Below are positions 31,700 through 41,827 of a stretch of 64,000 nucleotides of DNA, piece by piece. The notes beneath the pieces were generated by a model. It was not told the DNA's origin and did not search any database. It saw only the letters and a program-made list of their open reading frames with translations. The position numbers and the translations under genes were made by a program. The stretch lies in contig WNNJ02003776.1 in NCBI GenBank assembly GCA_012934845.2, positions 186,001 through 250,000 on the forward strand. The letters run 5' to 3'. Source of the DNA: Pomphorhynchus laevis (taxonomy: Eukaryota > Acanthocephala > Palaeacanthocephala > Echinorhynchida > Pomphorhynchidae). Every line of letters starts with the position of its first letter. Positions within the stretch are counted from its first letter, which is position 1.

Positions 31700-32460
31700 G
31701 TATTATGCATTTTTATTATCAAATGACTGTCTAGAAGTGACGAGATTTTACAAGCTAAGAATATGCTCGATTCAAACACTTAACTAAACATATTAAAAAA
31801 TATCGCTATTCGCAATCTCGATCAATACCGATTCAAATGCCCCTTTAAGATTACATAGAAAGAATTGATTCACACATTTTCGGTTTATTACAGTCAAGCA
31901 TTCGAAAGTTTGATCCTCTGCTTGTTAATGATTGTCAGCATTGAGGATTGCAGGATTTAAAAACTAACGCCACCAACAATTTAAGCTAGATGTCGGAAAT
32001 GCATTTTCACAATGTCACAGAGGCAGCCGAAACGGCGTGTGATAGTTCATCTTACTGACTATGGCTGCCGGCTATCACATGACCGTCTAGGAGTGACGAA
32101 AGTTTGCAGGCTTAAGAATATGATCGATTCGAACACTTACTTAAAGATACGGAAAGAATTGCTATTCGCAATCTCGAGCAATGCCGATTCAAACGAAACT
32201 ATTATGATTACATAGAAAGAATTGATCCACTCAATCTCGGTTTCTTACAGTCAAGCATCCGAAAGTTTGATCCTCTGGTTGTTTATGATGGTCTGCATTG
32301 CAAATTGTTGGATTTAAGAGCTAACGCCACCAACAATTTAAGCTAAACGTCGGAAATGCCTTTTCACAATGTCACAAAAGCAGTCGAAACGGCGTGTAAT
32401 AGTTCATTTTCAAGGTGAAGAATATGCTCGATTCAAATACTTAAACATATATAAAGTTTG
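31700..32460 (+). repeat. Tandem repeat of about 358 bases (2.2 units), unknown element
   Basis: Two full units and a partial third, offset by about 357 bases (compare ATGCTCGATTCAAACACT at 31763 with ATGATCGATTCGAACACT at 32120). One unit has a coding-like frame reading ERIAIRNLEQCRFKRNYYDY and QSSIRKFDPLVVYDGLHCKL, closed by a stop near 32345. Between units lies a pseudoknot-capable block, GGCAGCCGAAAC...GGCTGCC (32022-32075). Related single copies lie at 32970, 35340 and 35752. I do not recognise the element. Confidence 0.65.
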
Positions 32461-32469
32461 AGAAATAAA

Positions 32470-32960
32470 TTAATTAAATAAGCCAACTGAGTCTACGTAT
32501 TTTATATTGCAAAAAAATAATGCAAAATAAAAGTTAAATAGTTAAATCATAAAAAATTAATTAATAATAAATAATTGTTATTTTTGTATAATTTATATCA
32601 AGATGAATTATAAACTGAAATTAAAAATAAAAATCAATTTTTATGAATTGACTAATAGATAACAAACTAAATATCAGAATAAGGATTAGAGGTCATAAGG
32701 AGGAACTGCTATGATAACATGTTTCGGACCCTAACTTCTCTACACAACATAGCAGCGGGGCCAAATACATGCTAATGATGTATTTCCTCTGATAAAACTA
32801 TCTAGTATCTTATTCTAATGCAAAGTATATTATTTATTATCCATCCATAAAAATTTGCCACTCAAGAGTTTAAATTTATTCTTTATATTATTGTGTTGAT
32901 TTATATTTTACTATTTTCTGTTTGATCTTATTTTTATAAAAATAACATCAAGCAGAATAT
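32470..32960 (-). mobile_element. Naiad 3' end
   Basis: Terminus CTGAGTCTACGTAT at about 32488, tail, pseudoknot block (32693-32765) and a short thumb piece. Confidence 0.75.
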
Positions 32961-32969
32961 ATATAAAAT

Positions 32970-33128
32970 TTAGTGGTGATAAGGAAGTCTGCTCTGCATG
33001 TAATCGAACTCTGGGTTTTGGCAACATCTACAATTATATATAATATATATAATATACATAATACATACATCTACGATTATATATAATATATAAATTATTT
33101 AATATTATAAAACATTATTATATTACAT
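32970..33128 (-). repeat. Fragment of the 358-base repeat family with TA microsatellite
   Basis: The reverse complement reads GGTGTTGCCAAAACCC-like sequence then AGTTCGATTACATGCAGAGC and GACTTCCTTATCACC, matching 35460-35515 and 35820-35875. TATA-rich runs follow. Confidence 0.6.
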
Positions 33129-33129
33129 T

Positions 33130-34335
33130 ATATAATATTACATTATTTTTAAAGAAGCGTTAGTAAAATTAATTAATCTTACAATCGAAAAAGATATACA
33201 TATATTTGTTATAATAATTATAACGCCTATCTAACAAAAATTAAACCATCAAGTAAATATAAATATATGGATAAAATTAAATTAATAGAATCCTTAAATG
33301 TAGGGACATTATTTAAAAGTAGGGACATCAATATTTAGACAAGTAAAAGGTGTTCCAATGAATGGTAATAGTAGCCCAATTATAGCTGACTTGTTTTTAA
33401 GCCTTATAGAATATGAATTTGTTTATAACTGTGTAAAAACTAAATCTAAACAATATAAATATATGAAATACATGTTTCGATACATTGATGATATATGTGT
33501 ATATATGAACACATTTATATATTGTATACATATTCTAATAATTTTTATTCAATTAGTGAACACATTTATCCAGAAAGCCTTGTTCTTAACAAAACCAATA
33601 TTTATGATAAAGAAGGTGTATATCTAGATATAAACATTAAATTAACATTAACTAAAACTACTATTAATTTATATCGTAAAGATTACATATTTAAATTTAC
33701 AAGAAACATATTTTTGCATGAGCATTCATGCATACCATATAATATAAAATATAATACATTAAATAATGAAATTTTAAGAATTGCAACAATATGTAATGAT
33801 ATTGATTTTCTTCAAAATCATTTAGATAATTTAATAGATGCATATTTTAAACTAGGTTACTATAAAAATAACATCAAGCAGAAAATAGTAAAATATATAA
33901 ATCAACACAATAATATAAAGAATAAATTTAAACTCTTAAGTGGCAAATTTTTATGGATGGATAATAAATAATATACTTTGTATTAGAATAAGTAGGAGAT
34001 AGTTTTATCAGAGGAAATGCATCATTAGCATGTATTTGGCCCCGCTGCTATGTTGTGTAGTGGAGTTAGGGGCCGAAACCTGATAGCATAGCAGTTCCTT
34101 CTGACGACCTCTAATTCTTATTCTAATACAACGTCTGTTATTTATTAATCAATTCATAAAAATGACGTTTATTTTAAATTTCAATTTTTTATTTTAACTT
34201 GATTTAAATTATAAAAAATCTTAAAATAATTATTAATTTTATTATTTAATTTTTAAATTTTGATTTAGCATTATTATGTTTTGTTTATTTTATAATTATA
34301 TTAAATACGTAGACTCAGTTAGCTGATTTGGTATT
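33130..34335 (+). mobile_element. Naiad, RT motif A region to 3' terminus
   Basis: Plus-oriented and 5'-truncated near RT motif A (AAAGAAGCGTTAGTAAAATT). RT motifs VPMNGNSSPIIADLF and FRYIDDICV (33358-33510), thumb (33495-33971), tail with a clean GGCCCC/GGGGCC and CTGCTATG/CATAGCAG block (34039-34097) and terminus TACGTAGACTCAGTTAGCTG (34306-34325). A roughly 40-base local duplication near 33495-33560 interrupts the frame around motif C. A relatively young copy. Confidence 0.85.
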
Positions 34336-34582
34336 TGTATTGGTTTATAATATATTTGGTTTTGGCATCATCTACGATTATATATAATATATATAATATA
34401 TATATAAGTTTTTTAATTTTTTTCGTTGCAAATGCATTCTTTTAACACATTTCTAAGATTTTTTAACACTTATAAATTGATACAATTCAGGTCAACAAGA
34501 TATAATATAAATTATTTAGTGTGAGCTCTTCACAAACTCTTCAGTTCCGCAACGAGCGTCTTGTGTCCAAGCTCGCCACATC
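34336..34582. other. Unassigned, includes TA-rich microsatellite
   Basis: GGTTTTGGCATCATCTACGA followed by a TATA run (34364-34408) again marks the edge of the 358-base repeat family. No gene recognised in the rest. Confidence 0.45.
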
Positions 34583-35165
34583 CTACCCGCCGACGTCTAC
34601 CTGGCTTGTCTCCTTTGCCGTATTTGCAGCTGATTCGGTTGGCGTGTCCAATGCTTGCAACGGAACCCCACATGATTCGCTTTCGACTGATGATAGTCGA
34701 GTTAATATACCAGCGATATCATTGTATGGTTCAGTATTGAACATACGACGCTTCGGTGTTTCCATTATCGTCTGTGGGGCATCAGATAGTGGGTGGTTGC
34801 GTCCATTCAACGACGCTAAGATTGCCCGAGAATTTCCGCGCATGAGGGCCAACGATGCTCTTTGGAATAGGTGATCTACCGTTTTATGATATTCGATCCC
34901 AGTTGTGGCGGATATCTGTCTTGCTATCGATCGCATGAGACGTTCGCCTTGGTCGTTCCAGCCCCCATACGTCTCTACTACTGCCGGTATAAATTGATAA
35001 CCAGCGGACTCCATACGTGCTCTATACTTCCTCTCCTTGACATTGACTACATACATTGTCGCTGCATTGCCTGGCGTTATCTATGCGTTTGCTATGTACG
35101 CCGATTGTTGTGGATGTGTTACAGCGAAATTAACTGCACGAGGATGGTCCCCATGAACCTTAAAA
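34583..35165 (-). pseudogene. RLE-type LINE C-terminal fragment
   Basis: Minus frames give HPRAVNFAVTHPQQSAYIAN (second acidic motif region, here with N in place of D) followed by VVNVKERKYRARMESAGYQF, IPAVVETYGGWNDQGERL and the C-terminus ALMRGNSRAILASL, then a long tail with no clear domain to 34583. It is homologous to the fragment at 35905-36735 but in the opposite orientation, and 5'-truncated. Confidence 0.7.
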
Positions 35166-35339
35166 AATTTTAAGGTTAATTTTTTTAACCTTAAATAAAT
35201 TTTGGTTTCTAATAAACATACAATTGATAAAGGCGTGAACGCCGAAACGTTAAAAAAATACATTTACTTTGTTTTTGCTGATGTTACAATTTAAAAAACT
35301 TATAATTTTGCATTTTATAAGAAGTCCCAGCCGACGGTG
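35166..35339. other. Hairpin-rich linker
   Basis: ACCTTAAAAAATTTTAAGGT is a perfect palindrome near 35157-35176, followed by further AACCTTAA runs. At 35236-35257 GGCGTGAACGCCGAAACGTT forms a 4-pair stem followed by GAAAC, resembling a hammerhead stem II but without a proper CTGATGA core. Confidence 0.5.
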
Positions 35340-35925
35340 TTAATTATCATGATCGATATAATATATATAATATATACATTTACGATTACATATATAATTT
35401 TATATCTAGCTGTGTTAAACTGTGCTCCGGGAGCTAATAATATTCAGTTTCATAATTATAGATGTTTCCAAAACCCCAAGTTCGATTACAAGTAGAGCTG
35501 ACTTCCTTATCACTCCTAGACGAGCTGATAGTAACCGGCAGCACTCATCAGTAGGGTGAATTACCATCATTTGTTTCGGCTGCCTTGTTATATATTAAAT
35601 AGGCTTTTCCGAGAATTTGCTAGCGTGGTAGCATGTGCCTAGCCTCTTTAAACTAACCACGTTCTATCCGGACCATCCTAATTTTATTCAGCAGGAATTT
35701 TATTTGCTGTTGTTGCTTGCTTTCTCACAGGATCCTTTGGAGGATACATTTTTATAATTTCATATCTGACTGTGTTAAACTGTGCTCCGGGAGCTAATAA
35801 GCTTCAGTTTCATAATTATAGATGTTGCCAAAAACCGGAGTTCGATTACAAGTAGAGCAGACTTCCTTATCACTCCTAGACGAGCTGATGGTAGCCGGCA
35901 GCTACCATCACAACTAATAGCGATA
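35340..35925 (-). repeat. Two direct copies of a 160-base segment of the 358-base repeat family
   Basis: 35395-35555 and 35752-35910 share the run from TGTGTTAAACTGTGCTCCGG through GTTCGATTACAAGTAGAGC to CTAGACGAGCTGAT with roughly 10 percent differences. The second copy is joined directly to a LINE fragment at about 35910. The first continues into the GGCTGCC block shared with 32022-32075 (reverse orientation). Confidence 0.7.
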
Positions 35926-36735
35926 GGTTGTCCTCACACGAACGCATGGTTAAATGCTACACCCTCAAAAATAAACTCGCTGAACATGCCTCCTGCGGAA
36001 TTTTGTATCTTGGTAAACATGTGGCTGGGAATTCCTACATCAAAAAAACATATAAATGCAGACGATGCTTTAAAGATGCTGACGATTACGGATTTCACGG
36101 TCTTATTTGTCAATTTGGAGGATACCCAGGGATACGTCATAACGGAGTAAGAGACACAGTATTCCATGCAGCCGAGTCAGCAGGTTTACATGTTGAGTGT
36201 GAAGTTTTGAATCTTGTCAGGGGTTTAAGAGAACTGCCAGCTGATTTCCTTTTACACGGCGACCGACCCGATGCAATTGACTTCGCTGTTACAAACCCTC
36301 AGCAGTCATCATACTTGAATAAATCAAGCACGGAGGCTACTTACGTCGCGGAAGAGTACGCAATCCGCGTTAAAGAACAAAAATACCGACATACAATGGA
36401 GGAAAATAGTTACATGTTTACTCCTGCACTTGTTAAGACATATGGGGGATAAAACGTTGGCGGACTACGTCTTATTTGTAGAATAGCGCGCTACTTTGCA
36501 GCTCGTCGAATCATCCCTAATTTACGGGTAGCTGAGGAATTATTTCAGCGAATATCGATCGCGCTAATGAGAGGGAATGCCAAGGCTATACTCAAGAGCC
36601 TCCCGATGACGACTACGGATGGAATGGATTGTCTATTGATTGCAGCGAGGATCCTCAATATCGAATTTTTGCACTGCACCCCTAAACATCCATTATTGAC
36701 GGATTTAAGCAACAAATATTGATGCAAAAGTGAAA
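35905..36735 (+). pseudogene. RLE-type LINE C-terminal fragment
   Basis: Plus frames from about 35905 give QLIAIGCPHTNAWLNATP and CRRC...HGLIC (C-x2-C-x9-H-x3-C knuckle), PGIRHNGVRD, a stretch to HGDRPDAIDFAVTNPQQ (acidic motifs R-P-D and D-F), VKEQKYR and FTPALVKTYGG, then after a stop RRIIPNLRVAEELFQRISIALMRGN in the next frame. This is the zinc knuckle and RLE nuclease of a family also seen at 34583 (minus). RT is absent, so the copy is strongly 5'-truncated. One frame change occurs near 36000 and a stop near 36450. Confidence 0.75.
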
Positions 36736-36879
36736 TGAACAGAATTGCAGTAGTGAGGAACTAGAAATTTCAAATATAGTTGGATGGATGTACACGCCGT
36801 TACCGATAATTTCGAAAATTTTGGAATTCCGTGTGGAATCCTACAAAATTATACAAAAAATTATAGTAATTACTATTAT
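36736..36879. other. Short unassigned spacer
   Basis: Nothing recognised. Confidence 0.5.
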
Positions 36880-37330
36880 CTAAATTTTAGTTTATATCAA
36901 GTTAAAATTTCAAATTGAAATTTAAAAAGTCAATTTTATGAATTGACTAATAAATAACAGACGATGTATCATAATAAGAATTAGAGATCATCAGGAGGAA
37001 CTGCTATGTTACCAGGTTTCGACCCCTATTCCTTAACCCAACATAGCAGCGATGTCAAATACATCCTAATGATGTATTTCCTCTGGTGAAATTTGATTAT
37101 CTGGTGTATCTTATTGCAACGCTATTATATCTTATTACAATACCCTCTTTAATGAAAAACGATTTAGCAGTTAAAGTAACTTAATTAATAAATTAATATA
37201 ATTATTAATAATGTAAATAATTAATCAATTACTTAATTAATTAATAAATTGACTTAAAAAGTCACTTTATTCTAATACACTTTATTCTAATTTATGGATC
37301 GATAAATCCATAAAATGTTTTCGCTTATAG
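36880..37330 (-). mobile_element. Naiad tail with a compensated pseudoknot pair
   Basis: Minus-oriented tail. The block lies at 37001-37056. Its first stem strand is GACATC (37056-37051) and its partner GGGGTC (37026-37021), against the usual GGCCCC and GGGGCC, so one G-C pair has become A-T. The terminus itself is missing. Confidence 0.75.
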
Positions 37331-37814
37331 TTAAAATTTATGTTTAATAATATTTTGTTGATTTATATATTGTACATTTAATATTTCAATTAATACTATA
37401 TTATTAAGAAAAAGAAAAAATCATAAAACTTGCTTGAAAATTAGAAGAAAAATAGTCGTATCAACAATACATAATTTAACTGGCTTGCTATTCAACTCAA
37501 AATAGGAAAAAGACGCGATGTGAACGAGAGTAAAAATATTTTAATAAATTCTCCAATGATACGTTCAATGTGCTCTTAAATTGTTCAGGACGCTTAAAAT
37601 AAGAAATTATTTTTTACAAATTTTCGTATATTTTTAAAAGCATAAGACTTCAAAATGACTATTTCAATAGTCGAAATTTTGTGAACAATAATTTCGTATT
37701 TTATTATTCCTTTCGATATTTAAACGCCCTGAACAATTTTTATAAATGTATAAAAATATTTTAAAATTAACTTAAATTTATAAAAATATATTGAATTTTT
37801 ATCAGTACCGAGAT
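37331..37814. other. AT-rich, no gene seen
   Basis: Nothing recognised apart from AT-rich sequence flanking the Penelope element. Confidence 0.5.
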
Positions 37815-39246
37815 TTACATTACCGAGTTTATTTTATTAACGATAAATAATGACAGAAATTCAGTTTCATCTACTATGTTTTATCTATTCAGATGAATAA
37901 AATATATTTTATTTGTTAAATCTAATAAATAATTTATTATTAAATGTGTTAAATTTATTTATTAAATTTAAATTTACATTAAATACATTAAATTTACATT
38001 TTAACATTTTGTTGTATACTCAAATTAATATTGAATTTAATGCAACCTCAAAATTGATTTAATAAAGATAATGTGGATGTTCAAGATAATGTTCAAATGT
38101 GGATGTATCTCCCAAAATAGACATCATATTTTCATTGTTATCAGATTCATCCAACAACACTACACAATTCCCCTTATCAGCTTTAGTCACGACTATTTGA
38201 TCGTACTCACGAAGATCTTTTAAAGCGTTCAATTCAGCTCTGGCGATGTTGGAACGAATTGATCTATTAACATTTGTCCTATATGTATATGATGTCTAAG
38301 ACAAGTAAGTTTGTGAACTAACAATTGTTTATTTTGATGTCCCTCAAAGTTTTCTACAACCTTTTGACTAGGTAACTCTAGTTCTGTGGTAATCGATATC
38401 AAATCACCAAATAAAATCACTAACATTAAACGCCGAATTAAGCAAAGTCTTGAGAATATTTACATCTCTAGGCTACCCAATAGATATCTTACATAAAATA
38501 ATTAAGAAAACAAAAGCGTGCATTCACACTCCCGCGCAATCCAACTTAATTGGTCCTCAAAAATTGAAACTGTTTTTATATTCCCGCAATGGGTAGTTTA
38601 AGTTAGGATATTCTTGATAAAATAAACAGATTCGTTTCCAGTCAGGATTACCATTAAAAATGTTTTATGGTACCTGATGTACATATCATCTTGATGCACT
38701 AGTCACCAAACCAAGAAGAACTCATTTAAAAATGATGGGTGTAGTCTATAAGGTTGGGTGTAGGGATTGTATAAGCATATACATTGGACAAACTGGACAT
38801 ACGCTAAAAACAAGATTACAAGAACATAAGAAGGCACTCACAACATCAGCGCAGTCGGCATTAGCAGACCATGCTCATCAAACTGGTCATTACATCGACT
38901 TTGACAATGTGTCAGTTTTGATTTCCGAGCCTAACTTAAAACGCCGATTAGTTATTAGTTTAACGCCGATCAAAAGATCCTCAAAACATTACATTACCGA
39001 GTTTATTTTATTAACGATAAATAATGACAGAAATTCAGTTTCATCTACTATGTTTTATCTATTCAGATGAATAAAATATATTTTATTTATTAAATCTAAT
39101 AAATAATTTATTATTAAATGTGTTAAATTTATTTATTAAATTTAAATTTACATTAAATACATTAAATTTACATTTTAACATTTTGTTGTATACTCAAATT
39201 AACATTGAATTTAATGCAACCTCAAAATTGATTTAATTAAGATAAT
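37815..39246 (+). mobile_element. Classical Penelope-like element with pseudo-LTRs and an inverted core
   Basis: Two direct repeats of about 258 bases, 37815-38072 and 38988-39246, differ at only three or four positions, so the insertion is recent. The right one overlaps the 3' coding end, as expected of Penelope pseudo-LTRs. Between them, the minus strand (about 38430-38075) reads NIARAELNALKDLREYDQIV then VTKADKGNCVVLLDESDNN, the Penelope DKG motif. The plus strand from 38434 reads VLRIFTSLGYPIDILHKIIK (thumb). From 38732 it reads GVVYKVGCRDCISIYIGQTG and RLQEHKKAL...ALADHAHQTGH, the C-terminal GIY-YIG nuclease. Most of the RT is missing. The inverted arrangement of a 5' piece is a known outcome of Penelope insertion. 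Confidence 0.82.
38732..39070 (+). pseudogene. GIY-YIG endonuclease module of Penelope (C-terminal)
   Basis: A 112-codon open frame holding the target-nicking nuclease. GVVYKVGCRDC (GIY-like strand with a C-x2-C), YIGQTGHTLKTRLQEHK (YIG with the catalytic R on the following helix), HAHQTGHYIDFDNV and TEFILL, where the E should be the metal-binding glutamate. It is cut off from its RT by the internal deletion. A second, more decayed example is at 47083-47395. Confidence 0.8.
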
Positions 39247-40406
39247 TCTTGAATTATACGATATGATCATGATATGATAATTAAAAATGATCACATTTAA
39301 AATTTTACTGTGTTGTAAATAAGAGGAATTGAAAGATAAAAATTTACTACTATCTTAAATCAAATGGGGTTTAAAAAAGAGAATCTAGATTTATAGCTGA
39401 CCTTATTAGCCAAAGGCTGATAATGTTTAAATTTCAGTTTAGATATAGAATACAGCATATTTTCAGGTTTGTTTAATTTGAAATCATAAAAAGACACTTA
39501 TGGTATTGTAAATTGCTCAATTGAAGTGTTCAATATATAGCCTTAGGTTTAGAATATTATTTTAACTTATTCTAACCTTAGGTTAAAATAAGCAAATCGG
39601 CAATAAAGTAAAATGCTATCGCGTTAAAATGCACTATAATAAAATGTATATTGCTGGCAAAATAATTTCTGATCTAATTGTTTGTAACAAAATACTTTTT
39701 CTAAAGTAAATGACATCAATGAAATATTAGATATTTACTCATTAGGCATTTGCTGATTGACATTAAGATTTATAAGTGGTGATTGTCGAGATGAAATATT
39801 TTCTAACATAAACAATCGTCTTTAAAAAATTCATCCCTCCGCCCACTTAAATAAATAACATACATTTATTGAACTTTAAGACAGATTGCAAAACAGCGTC
39901 AAAACTATGAGAAATTAGATATTCTAGTAATTATGCACTTGTCAGAAAAAGCTTTACTAAGCACTCAACTGTCACTGTTCAGCTGAGGAATTTTCGTTAA
40001 TAAAACCAGTCTATTTGTCTCATCATACAAGTGCTAACACTTAGGTTAATTGTTAGCACTTAATGTCTCACTAGAAGTAATGATACTTCTCTGCTTATTT
40101 CACTCAATCATAGTGGCAAATTACTAAAGTAAAAGTTATTGGTCACCATTAAGTCACCGCAGCTTTTCCCGTAATTTGTGAATGATTTTGAACGGATCTG
40201 GATAGAATTTAATTCCCGCCCTAGTTGATCAATTTAGCAGCATATATTTAATTATTAAGAATCAATCTTTCTGCGCTTAATTATTTATAAAATTCAGTGC
40301 CAAAAATGTATTTTTTAGTTTTTATTAGATGACAGACATTTAAGTAAATAATTTAATTTAGTAAAACGGCCGAAAGAAAATAAAGTACGAGGGTAACTCA
40401 GCACTA
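39247..40406. other. No gene seen over 1.1 kb
   Basis: AT-rich sequence. A perfect inverted repeat AAGTGCTAACA/TGTTAGCACTT with an 11-base loop lies near 40029-40061, and CTTAGGTTA motifs recur near 39540-39590. No coding frame of substance. Confidence 0.5.
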
Positions 40407-40605
40407 GGGATGGGTTTCATTCCCATAGCAATCGAAACCACTCAAGCGATGAGCAAAGAAACATCTAACTACCGTTTGCTCAGCAAAAAGCTTCGCCGAT
40501 ATGCAGACGAGCCAAGGGATGGCTCCAAAATACAACGCATTAGTACTGTCATACAAATTGGCAACGGTACATCAGTCCTGGCCTCGCTTACAGAACACTG
40601 AATGC
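40407..40605 (+). pseudogene. C-terminal tail of an RLE-type LINE
   Basis: The frame at 40410 reads MGFIPIAIETTQAMSKETSN, LLSKKLRRYADEP and ISTVIQIGNGTSVLASL, matching the post-nuclease block F-x-P-x-A-(I/V)-E-T...I-x2-x-IQ-x-GN seen at 20545, 25623 and 36420. Only this tail remains. Confidence 0.6.
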
Positions 40606-40961
40606 AATTGAACGCCTACACTACAAAGACATAAAATTATTCATGTTGCTTGCACATTACTGTAATTTTATTTAATTCATTGTTTTTAATTAAATCAAAT
40701 TGTTAACTTGACTGACGTTTTTGTTTCAACAAATTCATTGAGTAAAAAATAAATTTAAAAATAAGTGATATTGATCAATCTTTCTAGAAAATTGGACTAA
40801 TTTAATAATTTAATTTAACTTAATTTAATAATTCTGAGCCAAACTTGTCATTTAGATGTCATCTTAAGTGCTACATGTAAATTTGCTAATGTCGGTAACG
40901 ATAAATCAAATCAGCTAACCGAGTCTACGTATTTAATATCATTATAAATATAATCATAAAC
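40606..40961 (-). mobile_element. Unassigned DNA ending in a Naiad tip
   Basis: No gene in 40606-40900. A Naiad terminus in minus orientation (AAATCAGCTAACCGAGTCTACG, near 40905-40930) begins but stops after about 50 bases. Confidence 0.55.
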
Positions 40962-41388
40962 AACCACACTAGGATAATACCAAACCGACCAATGAAAAAT
41001 AGCGGCTCGGGTAAACAATATTCATAATAGTAAAAAGACAGCTTACGGTTTACTGTCCAGTGAACATTTTGTATAAGAACGGAATAAAAAAATTGGTGTG
41101 TGTTAGATTCGAACTGCGAATATAAGTTACCGCCCACACAAATTATTGAACACATTAATTGTGTAATTTGGTATATAAGACAAATATAAACCAGCATTTC
41201 CGCGACAAGGAGTTCAGCAGAAATAGTAACAGGACCGAAACACGAAATGTAGGCGTGGGCTCAATCCACCCATGCAGATTTTAGTGTACAGTGATGATGA
41301 TATAATTTAAACAACCACACGAGGATAATACCGAACCGACCAATGAAGAATAGCGGCTCGTGTGAGCAATATTCACGATAGTAATTAT
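40962..41388. repeat. Unit with 75-base direct terminal repeats
   Basis: Segments 40962-41030 and 41310-41388 share AACAACCACAC-AGGATAATACC, ACCGACCAATGA and AATAGCGGCTCG with roughly 12 percent differences. They enclose 280 bases with no ORF, including GGACCGAAACACG (41232) and a B-box-like GTTCGAATC (minus, near 41110). In the right repeat CACACGAG and CTCGTGTG can pair. It could be a small non-autonomous retroelement, which is inference. Confidence 0.55.
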
Positions 41389-41513
41389 AAAATAAACAAA
41401 GCAAAAATTCTAAATCAAAATTTAATAATTAAATAATAAAATTAATAATTGTATTTATATTTTCTATAATTTAAATCAAGTTAAAATAAAAAATTGAAAT
41501 TTAAAATAAACGT
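41389..41513 (-). mobile_element. Naiad tail fragment
   Basis: Only the AT-rich tail up to AAAATAAACGTCA, without the terminus. It ends exactly at the exon-like block. Confidence 0.7.
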
Positions 41514-41802
41514 CAGCGACGATTGTAGCCAAGATCCTTTACATGCCCTTCACATAACCGAGAGCCGTGCTCCTTCTTTGTTGGACGACAAGAGCGCTGG
41601 CGAAAACAGTTTTGAAGCGAATCGGCAAATCGAAAGTGAGGCGACGGAGCTAAATATTTCATATCACCGCAACGATAACTACAATAGCCTGCTGAGAATG
41701 GACAGCGACTGCGACAGACTAGCTTCAGTCAACCTTCGCGATTTGCGGCCGCAGAGAAACACGACGCTGCCCCCAATAGAAGAAAAACCGCTAAACTCTT
41801 AA
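41514..41802 (+). CDS. Exon-like coding block, unknown protein
   Basis: A 95-codon frame (continuing a longer open frame from 41494) ends at a TAA at 41800-41802. It is near 47 percent GC between two AT-rich Naiad tails. The peptide is acidic and polar (SRAPSLLDDKSAGENSFEAN, LNISYHRNDNYNSLLRMD, VNLRDLRPQRNTTLPPIEEK) with no recognisable domain, and it looks like the C-terminal tail of a larger protein. ACGTCAG at the left edge could be a splice acceptor, making this a terminal exon. It could equally be a captured host fragment or a piece of an unknown element. Confidence 0.4.
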
Positions 41803-41827
41803 CTTATTTTTATCGTACTTATTAATA

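Noticed and set aside
34521-34874. Plus-strand 117-codon frame
   Set aside because: Antisense shadow of the RLE-type LINE tail read on minus at 34583-35056.
41085-41140. A tRNA or tRNA-derived SINE on minus (GTTCGAATC followed by a T run)
   Set aside because: Only two of five T-stem pairs form, no A box was seen, and there is no acceptor stem. Probably a chance B-box match.
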